From Streptococcus sp. 29896 (GTDB lineage Bacteria > Bacillota > Bacilli > Lactobacillales > Streptococcaceae), in the NCBI RefSeq assembly GCF_032594915.1, contig NZ_CP118733.1:1984001-2048000 (forward strand): a DNA stretch of 64,000 bases. Reading direction: 5' to 3'. Below are positions 33,501 to 41,159 of the stretch, one piece after another. Position 1 is the stretch's first letter, and each line of letters begins with the position of its first letter. The notes beneath the pieces are model-generated. The model was not told the DNA's origin. It did no database searches and saw nothing but the letters and a program-made list of their open reading frames with translations. A program made the translations under genes and the position numbers.

Positions 33501-33713
33501 TGACGTTTCCTCTTGGACAACCTGGACCATTTTTATCACATCACCACCAGTAGAACGGGCAAACCAATTGAAATAGTTATCCCTGGTATTGATGGTAAAG
33601 GAATCATGCTCTTGCCAGGCGTAAGTATGGCTTCCTGTTCGGTGTAGTTGCATTCCCAAGCTCTCAGCTACCTCTAAAATGGATAACTGCTTCAGTTCTT
33701 CAATACTTGCCAT
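30477..33713 (-). CDS. Multidomain Toprim / Ca-binding-like repeat / ArdC-zincin protein, 1078 aa
   Basis: The N-terminus (residues about 1-340) resembles a CHC2-like/DUF3991 plus Toprim primase-type module (LIFAEAPIDLMSYYEL, VAMDGLKES, LAVDNDEAGH). The middle (near 680-730) holds two thrombospondin-3/EF-hand-like repeats (DSDGDGISDEVE, DTDGDGKSDNEE). The C-terminal third (about 740-1010) is an ArdC-like ssDNA-binding domain followed by a zincin with FHEMAHSDLH and a downstream AELQAESVAFVVA. ArdC proteins protect incoming single-stranded DNA from restriction. It is encoded between topoisomerase and MobC, so it likely acts on transferred DNA. Confidence 0.75.
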   Translation of the reverse strand: MASIEELKQLSILEVAESLGMQLHRTGSHTYAWQEHDSFTINTRDNYFNWFARSTGGDVIKMVQVVQEETSGQAISFKQAKHFLEDGSFDAVDVTAIPEKEPFHYYLEPYETEFKEGREYLKDVRGLSDETIDFFAEKGVLSQATKKTGDYFEPVLVFKSLDTQNEIIGASLQGIRENLDLYERGRLKQIMRASDGLTGMHIDIGTPSRLIFAEAPIDLMSYYELKKDTLKDVRLVAMDGLKESTVSRHVAELLSEVGELNGEVDQEKKSSFLADMARVTTFFEDGKHQDLITLAVDNDEAGHTFIERLTAKQIEVTLDLPPIAEDQDKMDWNDYLKESKYPTVKTQEKAPDRSQEPSNTGGELFNRNFSSLETEVSGIALQPEESKTQPDFPANVQLHFNIDKSVKSSYRLRGGYKYPEDKDIRTLNNYADSLQRSAQQYLDSFSNQKIIYAFNEDDQLNFLEVGFEKRHWMHLTGIMPIYDEHLPSVAEKFIDEVASGHLSFQNVTLGQGYNDKIKVLPMLPELLDSKAFTFNDLSSVQKFKRLELEKGIKPENEDLILALKMDDNSAVPASLMKLTHKAYQTIEPSQRTVLGVFAEKDNQIKTLSINHDFIKDDGKEMLETLRKSREIEPLKDEPNLKHGGLTMPTNQDLNLRNRFDQILREEEERKKDQARKDERERDSDGDGISDEVEKNQGTSPYNADTDGDGKSDNEEIGYGSNPLDVNHPNNQNQSSSAPTRSVAELIEAKDSKGLSQVLREGVKSYFESDTYKQYLTTMSKFHNYSPGNIQLIYMQNPEATHVASFKKWKDDFERNVNKGEKALRIFAPITLKKKDPKTHEPLLDENGNEQTYTSFKLVPVFDISQTNGKELAKPIYELEGTYEDYGNLYKSAKEVSEANGVPLSFSDDTGRAKGYYSPTNNEIVIKKGLSEQHTLKTIFHEMAHSDLHNMEKIQENPLKRSTAELQAESVAFVVASHYGLDTSDYSFGYLANWTDDPQGLTDLEGQIKIVQKEANSLISRIDKALEKYQSKEVTKDVFQDKINRLKQEAKEKPVEAKKEEQAKEEPKKLQKSDNEMNL

Positions 33714-35441
33714 CTATCCTGCTCCTTTCTCTAATTGTGCTCTTATGGCTTTTTTGGTTTGCTCGATAAACCAATCTTTAGACTTTTGACCTTGACCAAC
33801 TAACTGAAGGGCTGTTTCCCACTTTCCAGTTGTTTCAGGATTGGTGTACATCACTTCAAGATTATCCAGGAAAAGGACAAGCATTTTCCCCCTATCTGTT
33901 GGGAAAAGTTGACCTGTCTTCTTGTCACGTGTGATATAGTCACGGTCAATAATGGTCTTAATGATGCCTGCTCGTGTTGCAGGTGTTCCTAAATTGTACT
34001 TAGGAAGCACGTCATCAAGCAGACTGCTTTCTGTTAGCCTTGCAGGTGGTTTTGTCTTATCTTCCTTAATTTGGGCTTCAGTGGCTATTCTAGCCCCCTC
34101 CTGGTAGATAGGTAAGACGGAATCCTTATTTTCCTTTTCAGCTAGTTTTGTCCACCCCTCATTAGTCATCACACTTCCTTTAGCGCTGAAGGTATTCCCA
34201 TTGCTATCAAGTGTCACTTGTGTTGCTTGGTAACGGTAATCAGGAGCAAACATCAAGAGCGTTCTCTTGAGGATTTCCGTATAGATGATTTTTTCATCTC
34301 CTTCAAGTGAACTCACGTCTGACGTGTTTTCCGTTGGGATGATGGCATAGTGTTCCATCTGTTTATCTTGCACAAACTTCTTCCGTGGCTTAACGTTAGG
34401 TAAATCAGCTTCAATGCCCAGGATTGCTTTATAATCATCAAGGTGTTTAACTAGGTATTCAAATTCATTAGGGGTAATCAATTTGTGGTCAGTACGTGGA
34501 TAAGACGTAACCCCTTTTTGATAGAGCTTTTGAGCTATTTCAAGGGTATAAGCTGAATCAAAGTGATATTTCTTACTCATTTCTGATTGAAGACTTGTCA
34601 AATGGTATAAATTTGGCGCAGAAACCGCCTTATTTTCGCTTTGAATAGATTGAACGACCGAATATCCCCCAAGAACCTTTAGAGCCTCCTGTGCGCTCTC
34701 TAGGGTCTCAAATTTGGTGTTGTTTTTGAAGATTGTCCCTGCATCATCAATCAGTTCTACCTTCCAAAACGGCCTAGGCTCAAAAGAATCAATAGCCAGG
34801 TCATTTTCAACGATTAGAGAAACAATCGGTGTCTGTACTCGACCAACTGAAAACTTCTTCTCCTTCTCCCCTAAATAACCTAACTCCTGGAGCTTCAATG
34901 ATGTCCAAGGGCTAAAATTAAAGCCAACCAACCAATCTGATTTGGCACGTGCTTCAGCTTCTTCAGCATATTGTCGGGTTTCTTCAGCAGGTCTCAGGCT
35001 TTTGAAGGCTTTGACAATTCCTGAATCCGTCAGAGAGTTGACCCATAACCTATATTTGACCTTCTTCAGAGCATTTGGAATCAGTCTCAAAATCAGATAA
35101 GCGATAGACTCACCCTCACGGTCTGCATCTGTCCCTATGATGATGCAATCTGCTTGATTGACCTCACGTTTTATCAGGTTAAATTGCTTCTTCTTATCTG
35201 CCTTGACCTCATACTCGAAGGTCTCAGGAAAAGCGGGCAAGTTTGCCAAGTCCCAATTTTCATAGTTCTGATAAGGATTCTTTATCTCGACCAAGTGACC
35301 AACGGCTGAAACCACCGTCACTTGACCGTCTATCAAGTTTGTTGTGACTTTCCAAGCCCCTTTTTCATTCTTAGCTTGTCCCAGGGCATGAGCATATTTC
35401 TTGGCTTGGTCAGGCTTTTCAGCCAGTACCAGGTATTTCAT
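33714..35441 (-). CDS. Type IA DNA topoisomerase of the conjugative element, 575 aa
   Basis: A topoisomerase III-like enzyme with Toprim motifs (YLVLAEKPDQAKKYA; IIIGTDADREGESIAY near 105) and the catalytic TSYPRTDHKLI (Tyr near 312). Unlike the Inc18 enzyme it lacks a C-terminal zinc ribbon. It likely relieves topological strain during transfer or replication of the element. It starts 1 bp after the 111-aa gene and is followed directly by the Toprim-ArdC gene. Confidence 0.88.
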   Translation of the reverse strand: MKYLVLAEKPDQAKKYAHALGQAKNEKGAWKVTTNLIDGQVTVVSAVGHLVEIKNPYQNYENWDLANLPAFPETFEYEVKADKKKQFNLIKREVNQADCIIIGTDADREGESIAYLILRLIPNALKKVKYRLWVNSLTDSGIVKAFKSLRPAEETRQYAEEAEARAKSDWLVGFNFSPWTSLKLQELGYLGEKEKKFSVGRVQTPIVSLIVENDLAIDSFEPRPFWKVELIDDAGTIFKNNTKFETLESAQEALKVLGGYSVVQSIQSENKAVSAPNLYHLTSLQSEMSKKYHFDSAYTLEIAQKLYQKGVTSYPRTDHKLITPNEFEYLVKHLDDYKAILGIEADLPNVKPRKKFVQDKQMEHYAIIPTENTSDVSSLEGDEKIIYTEILKRTLLMFAPDYRYQATQVTLDSNGNTFSAKGSVMTNEGWTKLAEKENKDSVLPIYQEGARIATEAQIKEDKTKPPARLTESSLLDDVLPKYNLGTPATRAGIIKTIIDRDYITRDKKTGQLFPTDRGKMLVLFLDNLEVMYTNPETTGKWETALQLVGQGQKSKDWFIEQTKKAIRAQLEKGAG

Positions 35442-35442
35442 T

Positions 35443-35778
35443 TCACATCACCTCTATTTCCTCCTGAAGAAGTCTGTCTATGTTGTCCTTCAGATAACTC
35501 AGGTCTTCTTTTGAAGCCCCAATCGATTCTACCTCCAGGCTTCCTTCATAGTGTCTAAGGTAGCTGAAGAGTTGCGGAGCAACTGCCTGAAATTCTTCAA
35601 GCTCTAAAGTCTTTATCAGCGTGCCGATAAAGCCATTTAAAACCTCGCCCTCATTACTTTTTTCAGTCACCTGGTGTCCTAGGGCAAATTGTTTGAGTGC
35701 TTCAGCCATAGTCTCCATTTCAACGGCTGAAAAGAAGGTTTCAAAGTATCCTATTCCTCTTGTTTCTTGTCTTGTCAT
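35443..35778 (-). CDS. Hypothetical protein of the conjugation region, 111 aa
   Basis: An acidic, helical soluble protein (MTRQETRGIGYFETFFSAVEMETMAEALKQF...). No domain recognised. ATG 35778 has GGAGG. It follows a terminator (35799-35828), so it probably opens a second transcription unit leading into topoisomerase, ArdC protein and MobC/relaxase. Confidence 0.65.
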   Translation of the reverse strand: MTRQETRGIGYFETFFSAVEMETMAEALKQFALGHQVTEKSNEGEVLNGFIGTLIKTLELEEFQAVAPQLFSYLRHYEGSLEVESIGASKEDLSYLKDNIDRLLQEEIEVM

Positions 35779-35798
35779 TGTATTTCCTCCAAAATAAC

Positions 35799-35828
35799 AA
35801 AACCTGCTAGGCTTTCCTAACAGGTTTT
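35799..35828 (-). terminator. Terminator after the VirD4 gene
   Basis: AAAACCTGTTAGG aaagc CTAGCAGGTTTT on the minus strand, a near-perfect 13-bp stem ending in T residues, 10 bp past the virD4-like stop. Confidence 0.85.
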
Positions 35829-35837
35829 CTCATTTGC

Positions 35838-37679
35838 TTAAGAAGCTAGACTAAAAGGCAAGTCAGCTTCTAAGACTTGTTTTTCTGTGGTGTTAATCAC
35901 CCTATCATGGTTCACGTTAGCATCCCAATCATCCATATCTGACATGGTGCGAATGTAACGATACCAATTATCATCACTTGGGCTATTTGCCAGTTCTTTT
36001 GCCCGTGGATGCTGAAGCACGTTGGTCTTTTTGTCCCTGAAGACATTCTGTTTCGAGATAAAGATAAGAGCTTCATCAACGCCTATACGGGCAACCTCAT
36101 CAGGTGTCAAGAGGTCACGTTGGATGGTTTGAATAGACTGACTGCTTGAGCCTTGCGCCCCCCTGGTTTGGGACTGATTCTTGACATTGATAGTCTGCTT
36201 ACCACTCCGCATAGAGAAGTAATTCATTGTTTCCTTGTCATTTGTTCCCAGGTAAACCAGAGTAGCACAGTTATTGAAGATGGTTTCCCATTGGTCTTTA
36301 TAGAGCGCCTTCAGTTGGCTAATAGCCTGAATGATAATATCAATAGAGATTTCACGTGAACGGACTGAAGAGAGCGTTTCTGTGAAATTTGGGAAACGTC
36401 CGTAGTTGGCAAACTCATCTAAGATAAGTCTGATATGGAGTAAGTCTTCAGGTTTACAGGTTGGATGCAACCCTTGAATAATCTCATCAGCCGTTTTAGG
36501 AAGTTGTCTAAACATCATGGTAAACATGGTTGTAGCAATGAAATTAAAGGATTTATCTGTTTCAGGGATTGCAATGAAGACCGCTGTTTTCTCCGTCTGC
36601 CATTTTTCCATTTCCATTGAATCACGTGCGGTCAGGTTTCTAACTGCATCATGGTCAAAGACAGCAAATCGTGAAGATGCCACTGATAAGACCGAGGTCA
36701 TGGTTTTTCCTTCAAAGTTCCCGTTGAAGAGTTCCCATTGCCTGTTTGCATAATTCCCTGGGAGTTCTTCTTCAAGCTCTTCAAACATTCTTTCAACTAC
36801 GCTAGGCGTGTCCTCATCCTCACGCCTGATATTCCTTAAAAGGTCAGCAACCTGGGCAATGTTTGGCTCATATTTTTTTAAAACCTTACCGTCAAAATAG
36901 AGATAGCCTATCAAAGCACGCATCAGGAGCATTTCAGCCTGATTCCAAAAATCCTCACCAGTATTATCAGACCGTTTTGTCCCTGCAATAATGGCTTCAG
37001 CAACCCTATCAATATCTAGTTCATCATGCATATAATGAAAGACATTGAACTGATTAGAATTGGTCAGGCTTACCAGGTCAAAGACCTTAATTTTATAGCC
37101 GTTAGCTTCAAGCATTTTACCTGTTTCTCGGACAAGAAGTCCTTTAGGGTCTGTGATGACAAATGAACTGTTCATCTGCATCAGGTTCGGCTTTACAAAG
37201 GTAAAGGTTTTACCATCACCAGGCAGACCAACCGTCAAAGTATTTTTGTTGAGTTGTCGGTTGAAAGGAAGGCGCTTATTAAATAACCCCATCCGTCCAT
37301 TTTGGCTGAAAATCATATCATTTTCAGGTTCTTTATCTCTGAAGGAAGCTATCTCCTTAATCGTTGCGTAACGTGCCGATCCGTGTTCCTCTCCGTAGCG
37401 GTAACGCCCTTTGTCGTTGACTCGAAAGTAAAACATCAAGACAATAAAAAAAGCAATCCCCCCACCGTATAGGCTAGATTGAGTGAATGAAAAATCAATC
37501 AAAGACTTGCTTGACCAGTTAGCCCTCATCCAGTCTAAACGGGCTTCATCAAAAAAGATGACTCCTTCAGTCGCAGGAGCTAGGTCATAAAGTTTAACCA
37601 ACCAATGCACCACATAAAAGAGAATCAGCCCGACAATCAGATAGATAAAGAAGTTTCTTTTTTTCTGTTCAGTAACCAT
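35838..37679 (-). CDS. Type IV coupling protein (VirD4/TraG-like)
   Basis: A 613-aa coupling ATPase. Two N-terminal membrane helices (FFIYLIVGLILFYVVHWLV; IAFFIVLMFYF) precede the nucleotide-binding domain with Walker A VGLPGDGKTF (near residue 150) and Walker B-type ILDEFANYGRFPN (near 415). It links the relaxosome to the secretion channel. It begins 1 bp after the PcfB-like gene, the usual pairing in Gram-positive conjugation systems. Confidence 0.92.
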   Translation of the reverse strand: MVTEQKKRNFFIYLIVGLILFYVVHWLVKLYDLAPATEGVIFFDEARLDWMRANWSSKSLIDFSFTQSSLYGGGIAFFIVLMFYFRVNDKGRYRYGEEHGSARYATIKEIASFRDKEPENDMIFSQNGRMGLFNKRLPFNRQLNKNTLTVGLPGDGKTFTFVKPNLMQMNSSFVITDPKGLLVRETGKMLEANGYKIKVFDLVSLTNSNQFNVFHYMHDELDIDRVAEAIIAGTKRSDNTGEDFWNQAEMLLMRALIGYLYFDGKVLKKYEPNIAQVADLLRNIRREDEDTPSVVERMFEELEEELPGNYANRQWELFNGNFEGKTMTSVLSVASSRFAVFDHDAVRNLTARDSMEMEKWQTEKTAVFIAIPETDKSFNFIATTMFTMMFRQLPKTADEIIQGLHPTCKPEDLLHIRLILDEFANYGRFPNFTETLSSVRSREISIDIIIQAISQLKALYKDQWETIFNNCATLVYLGTNDKETMNYFSMRSGKQTINVKNQSQTRGAQGSSSQSIQTIQRDLLTPDEVARIGVDEALIFISKQNVFRDKKTNVLQHPRAKELANSPSDDNWYRYIRTMSDMDDWDANVNHDRVINTTEKQVLEADLPFSLAS

Positions 37680-38219
37680 CTATAACCCCTTTTCATCTTT
37701 AGCAATCGCCTTTTTAGGCGTTGGAACTTTGACCTGGTTTTTAGCTTTAATATCAGCCTTGACCTGCTTCTTGTAATAAGTGAGCTTTTCCTTCACGGTC
37801 ATATTTTTAGGACTTTTAACCAGGTTATAAGATAGCTTCTCAGCCTTGTCAGGGTTCGTTAAATCATTGATGATACCCTTGAAACTTGCTTCAAGCGCCT
37901 TCACATTTTTGGCATCGATAGCAATGGTGCTTGTCCCATTTCTATTGTCCTTGATAGAAAAACCCACGTCATAACCTTTCAGGTATTGTTCCAGGCGTTC
38001 TGTGTTGACTTCATGATTCATAAAGGTTTCAAAATGCTTAGTTTCCTTAGTTGCCATGAACTGATTCCAGTTAGTCTTGTCTGAGAAAACCTTGCTTTCA
38101 CTGTGGCTTTTGATTGTCTGATAGCCATTTTCCATAGCATAATAGAGAGCTTTCAGCATCAATTCTCCTGTGAGTTTGTAAACCTCACCGACCTTCATTC
38201 CAACTCGTTCTTGGTCCAT
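37680..38219 (-). CDS. PcfB-like (DUF3801) conjugation accessory protein
   Basis: A 179-aa basic protein. The order and sequence (VGEVYKLTGELMLKALYYA..., later NVKALEASFKGIINDL) resemble the PcfB/DUF3801 family, which bridges relaxase and the VirD4 coupling protein in Gram-positive systems. It is encoded directly before virD4. Confidence 0.78.
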   Translation of the reverse strand: MDQERVGMKVGEVYKLTGELMLKALYYAMENGYQTIKSHSESKVFSDKTNWNQFMATKETKHFETFMNHEVNTERLEQYLKGYDVGFSIKDNRNGTSTIAIDAKNVKALEASFKGIINDLTNPDKAEKLSYNLVKSPKNMTVKEKLTYYKKQVKADIKAKNQVKVPTPKKAIAKDEKGL

Positions 38220-38240
38220 TTTTACCTCCTTTTTCTAAAA

Positions 38241-38271
38241 AGAAAAGCGGTGAGGATTTTGACCTACCGCT
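38241..38271 (-). terminator. Terminator after the LPHTG surface protein gene
   Basis: GCGGTAGG tcaaaat CCTCACCGC followed by TTTTC on the minus strand, with one bulged C. It separates the surface protein from pcfB/virD4. Confidence 0.75.
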
Positions 38272-38279
38272 GTCATATC

Positions 38280-39173
38280 TTAGTTGCTTTTAAGTGTTCT
38301 TTTCTTGAAGAAATACGCCATCAGTCCTGCAAGAATACTTGTCCCTGCAAGAGTCATCAACGCTTCTTCTTTCTCGCCCGTGTGTGGCAAGGTCTTCATT
38401 TTACCTGATTGGTCTGTGATGCTGATGGTCTTATCAGCATTAACTGTCCCTCCCACTGCTTCAGGGGCAAGGGTGCTTGTTGAACCATCTGAATAAGCGA
38501 CAATCACTTGACTATCTTGAGTTGCCACAATCTGATAGCCTGTGTTTGTATAAACTGGTGCTGATGGGGCTACATTTGAGACCACTTGACCTGTGACAGT
38601 TGAAGTTGTACCAACTTGACTAGCTCCTGCATCTACTGCTGTTTGAGCTGAAATATTAGGATTGTTAGTTGGAACAGTGACATCAGGAGTCAGAGTCGTT
38701 GACCCACCGTCAATTGTTGGAACGGTCACGGTGTTTTCAGTAGGCTCACTTGTTTTTGGTTCAGTTGTCGTGTCAGCATCCTGGGTAGGTGCTTCAGTTG
38801 AAGATGGCTCACTAGCTGAATTGTCTTCAGTCGAAGGAAGAGAGGTCTCTTCAGTTGATGGCGGTGTGACTTCAGTTGAAGGTGTTGTTTCCGCAGGCTC
38901 ACTTGTAGATGGAACAGTCACGTTAGGGTCAGTAGGAACAACAGTATTATCTTCAGGTGTGCTTGGTGTTTCAGTTGGGGTTTCAGGAACAGTTGGAACA
39001 ACGGTATCATCTGAAGGCGCTGAAGAGGTATCCGTTGGCACTTCAGGCGTGGTCACAACCGCAGGCACATCAGACGTTACAGGGGCGTTTTCATCTGCAA
39101 ATGCAGTCAAGGGGCTTGCTGAAGCAAGTACCGCTACTGATGATAAAGTGATAAGTTTTGTCCATTTTTTCAT
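38280..39173 (-). CDS. LPXTG (LPHTG) wall-anchored surface protein of the element
   Basis: A 297-aa protein. A signal peptide (ITLSSVAVLASASPLTAFA) leads into a Pro/Thr/Ser/Glu-rich low-complexity region (residues about 28-170), a short folded part (near 175-260), and a sorting signal LPHTGEKEE, helix and KKRTLKSN tail. Conjugative elements of streptococci often encode such adhesins to promote mating contact. Its promoter region shares a 16-bp operator-like repeat with the partition operon. No catalytic domain is visible. Confidence 0.85.
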   Translation of the reverse strand: MKKWTKLITLSSVAVLASASPLTAFADENAPVTSDVPAVVTTPEVPTDTSSAPSDDTVVPTVPETPTETPSTPEDNTVVPTDPNVTVPSTSEPAETTPSTEVTPPSTEETSLPSTEDNSASEPSSTEAPTQDADTTTEPKTSEPTENTVTVPTIDGGSTTLTPDVTVPTNNPNISAQTAVDAGASQVGTTSTVTGQVVSNVAPSAPVYTNTGYQIVATQDSQVIVAYSDGSTSTLAPEAVGGTVNADKTISITDQSGKMKTLPHTGEKEEALMTLAGTSILAGLMAYFFKKRTLKSN

Positions 39174-39194
39174 GTTGATACTCCTATTTATAAT

Positions 39195-39210
39195 TATATT
39201 TATGTTTATA
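39195..39210. promoter_or_regulatory. Operator-like repeat upstream of the surface protein gene
   Basis: TATATTTATGTTTATA, identical to 18754-18769, followed in both places by a TATAATGAT stretch. It lies 22 bp before the surface protein ATG, over the expected -10/+1 region. Confidence 0.5.
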
Positions 39211-39241
39211 ATGATAGTTATAGCTATTTAAATCACTATGT

Positions 39242-40192
39242 TTATTCAGCAAAACTTGAAAAATTTGGCTGACCAACCAGGACATAGCCATACTTGGATT
39301 TTTTATCTTCCTTAAAGGGAAGCGTAAGACGAACGGTCTTAATGTTGCTGTCATCATCTCCCTTGGTTGTCACGACAAAAGTTACTTTGATAGTATCTTT
39401 TGATGATGACACCGTTTCATAGATGGATGATTGAACCTGAGTCGCTTTTTTAGCTTCTACACCTTCAGCCTTCAAGTCCTTACTCAAGAAGTCTGACAGA
39501 TTGTCTGAGTTTCCTGAGTAATAGTTGGCAATGAAGAACCTGCCGACCACTTCAACTTTTCCCTGGTCAGCTTCAACCGACAAACGATTTTCAAAGCTTT
39601 GAAGTTTTTGATTTTGGGACTGTACCAGGCTAAAAGCAAAGACCGACATTCCCAAAGCTCCCAGAGATAGCACCTTCCAAATCAGCCCATTTGTGAGGAT
39701 GTTTCCTCCTGGAGCTTTTTGAGTTTTTGGTTTTTTTGGTGCTACTGCTTGTTTTGGTTTTGAAACCTTTTGAGCCTTCTTTTCTTTTTTAGGTTTTTCA
39801 GTGGGCTTAACCAGGTCTTTTTTAGAAGCAGGTGCTTCTTTCTTCTCAATCTGAGGTGCTGAGATTGGCTCTACAAGCTCATCTTCAGTTTTTTGTGTGA
39901 CCTCTTCTGCGGAAACGCTCACCTGTGGCTTACGCTGAAGCAAAGAGAAGCCTTTTTTCTCACGCTTCAATCCGAAGTTGGAAAGGGCTTCTTCTACAAT
40001 TTCCTGAAGGGGAAGGGTAAGAGTCATATTGTCCAGGAGTGAGCCATCTTCAGCAACTTGTTCAAGCTGAAGAGTGAAAGACTCATGCCTATCTTCAGCC
40101 CAAACGGATTTTTCGTTGATAATTGATAACAGTTCATCTCGGTTAGGACAAGTTTCTTGCTGACGGGTTTGAATATTAGTAATCCGAAACAT
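39242..40192 (-). CDS. VirB8/TcpC-like conjugation protein with long cytoplasmic N-terminus, 316 aa
   Basis: The first 160 or so residues are soluble and end in a Lys/Pro-rich linker (PKKPKTQKAPG). One membrane helix follows (LIWKVLSLGALGMSVFAFSLV), then an extracellular NTF2-like domain of VirB8/TcpC type (VEVVGRFFIANYYSGNSDNL...). The ATG at 40192 with GGTGG upstream is preferred over 40252, and it still overlaps the preceding gene by 17 bp. It is a structural part of the transfer channel; the family call rests on topology and context. Confidence 0.7.
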   Translation of the reverse strand: MFRITNIQTRQQETCPNRDELLSIINEKSVWAEDRHESFTLQLEQVAEDGSLLDNMTLTLPLQEIVEEALSNFGLKREKKGFSLLQRKPQVSVSAEEVTQKTEDELVEPISAPQIEKKEAPASKKDLVKPTEKPKKEKKAQKVSKPKQAVAPKKPKTQKAPGGNILTNGLIWKVLSLGALGMSVFAFSLVQSQNQKLQSFENRLSVEADQGKVEVVGRFFIANYYSGNSDNLSDFLSKDLKAEGVEAKKATQVQSSIYETVSSSKDTIKVTFVVTTKGDDDSNIKTVRLTLPFKEDKKSKYGYVLVGQPNFSSFAE

Positions 40193-40436
40193 GACCGTCA
40201 CCACCATTCTCAGCAACTGTCTCAGTCTTGGCAAAGAGTTCCAGGTCTTCAATAGACTTGCCTGATTCTGCCATCAAAGCGACAATATAATCAGCCTTAG
40301 CTGTTTTAAGCTGTTTGTTTAGCTCTCTTTCCTTATTAGCTAACTGTGTTTTTTGGTCTTTGATTTTTTCAAGTTCAGCATCAAATTTATTGATTTTTGC
40401 TTTAAGTGTTTCTGCTTGTGATTTTCTAGTAACCAT
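40176..40436 (-). CDS. DUF4315-like coiled-coil protein, 86 aa
   Basis: A highly charged coiled coil (LKAKINKFDAELEKIKDQKTQLANKERELNKQ) followed by ADYIVALMAESGKSIEDL, typical of DUF4315 proteins encoded in Gram-positive conjugation operons. Function unknown. AGGAGAAAAAG precedes its ATG. Confidence 0.72.
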   Translation of the reverse strand: MVTRKSQAETLKAKINKFDAELEKIKDQKTQLANKERELNKQLKTAKADYIVALMAESGKSIEDLELFAKTETVAENGGDGHVSDY

Positions 40437-40461
40437 TCTTTTTCTCCTTTTCGGTAGCTAG

Positions 40462-41139
40462 TTAAGAAGCAACTTCTTCTGAGCTTGCTTCTACTTTGTC
40501 TTGTGATTCTTTTGACTCTTCTTTGTCTTCTGAAGACTCTTCTGTTTCTTCATCCTCTTCAGACATGGTAGTATTATCCAGGATGCCATAATCGCCTGTT
40601 TGGTCAGTGAGAATGATTGACTCAATCTTATTGACCTTGAGTGTGCCATTATCATTAACGTAGGTCAGACGAAGCGTGAGCTTATTCATGACATCCTTTT
40701 GAGCGGTATCATAGTTCTTCTTTTCATCAAGCAAAGTATTGACATAGTTTACCTGAGTGATGACGGATAAGCTGTTCTGATTGATGAAGATTTCTGAAGA
40801 CTTATATTCAAAATCAACCACAAAGCCTTTGTAAGTCTGACTGACTGGTTCATCTTCTTTAGCAACCTCTTGATTATAAAGCGCATCAGTCATATATTCC
40901 TTATAACGCTTGCGGTTTTCACCCAGGTCTTTCTTGGTGAAATAGTTCAACAGAAATTCTTCGACCTTGTCTTGTGTGAGAACTTCTTCTTTTGGACTTT
41001 GTTTGGTTTCAGATGCCCCCGTCTTTGTTGTTTTACCTGATGAGGTTTGACCAATCCCTACTCCGATAAAGACTGCAATCACAACTAAAAAAACGTAACC
41101 AATTATTTTCAAATACCTGATTTTTGTTTCATCTAACAT
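40462..41139 (-). CDS. VirB8-like conjugation protein, 225 aa
   Basis: An N-terminal membrane helix (IIGYVFLVVIAVFIGVGIG) leads to an extracellular NTF2-like domain (KVEEFLLNYFTKKDLGENRKRY... LTLRLTYVNDNG) and an acidic Glu/Ser-rich tail (EEDEETEESSEDKEES). The fold and topology suit a VirB8/TcpC-type channel subunit. With 39242-40192 the system has two such proteins, as in other streptococcal ICEs. Confidence 0.7.
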   Translation of the reverse strand: MLDETKIRYLKIIGYVFLVVIAVFIGVGIGQTSSGKTTKTGASETKQSPKEEVLTQDKVEEFLLNYFTKKDLGENRKRYKEYMTDALYNQEVAKEDEPVSQTYKGFVVDFEYKSSEIFINQNSLSVITQVNYVNTLLDEKKNYDTAQKDVMNKLTLRLTYVNDNGTLKVNKIESIILTDQTGDYGILDNTTMSEEDEETEESSEDKEESKESQDKVEASSEEVAS

Positions 41140-41159
41140 ATTTTTCCTATCTTTCTACT

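Noticed and set aside
38662..39231. 189-aa Val/Gly/Ser-rich plus-strand frame
   Set aside because: It is the antisense reading of the Pro/Thr-rich surface protein and has no ribosome site.
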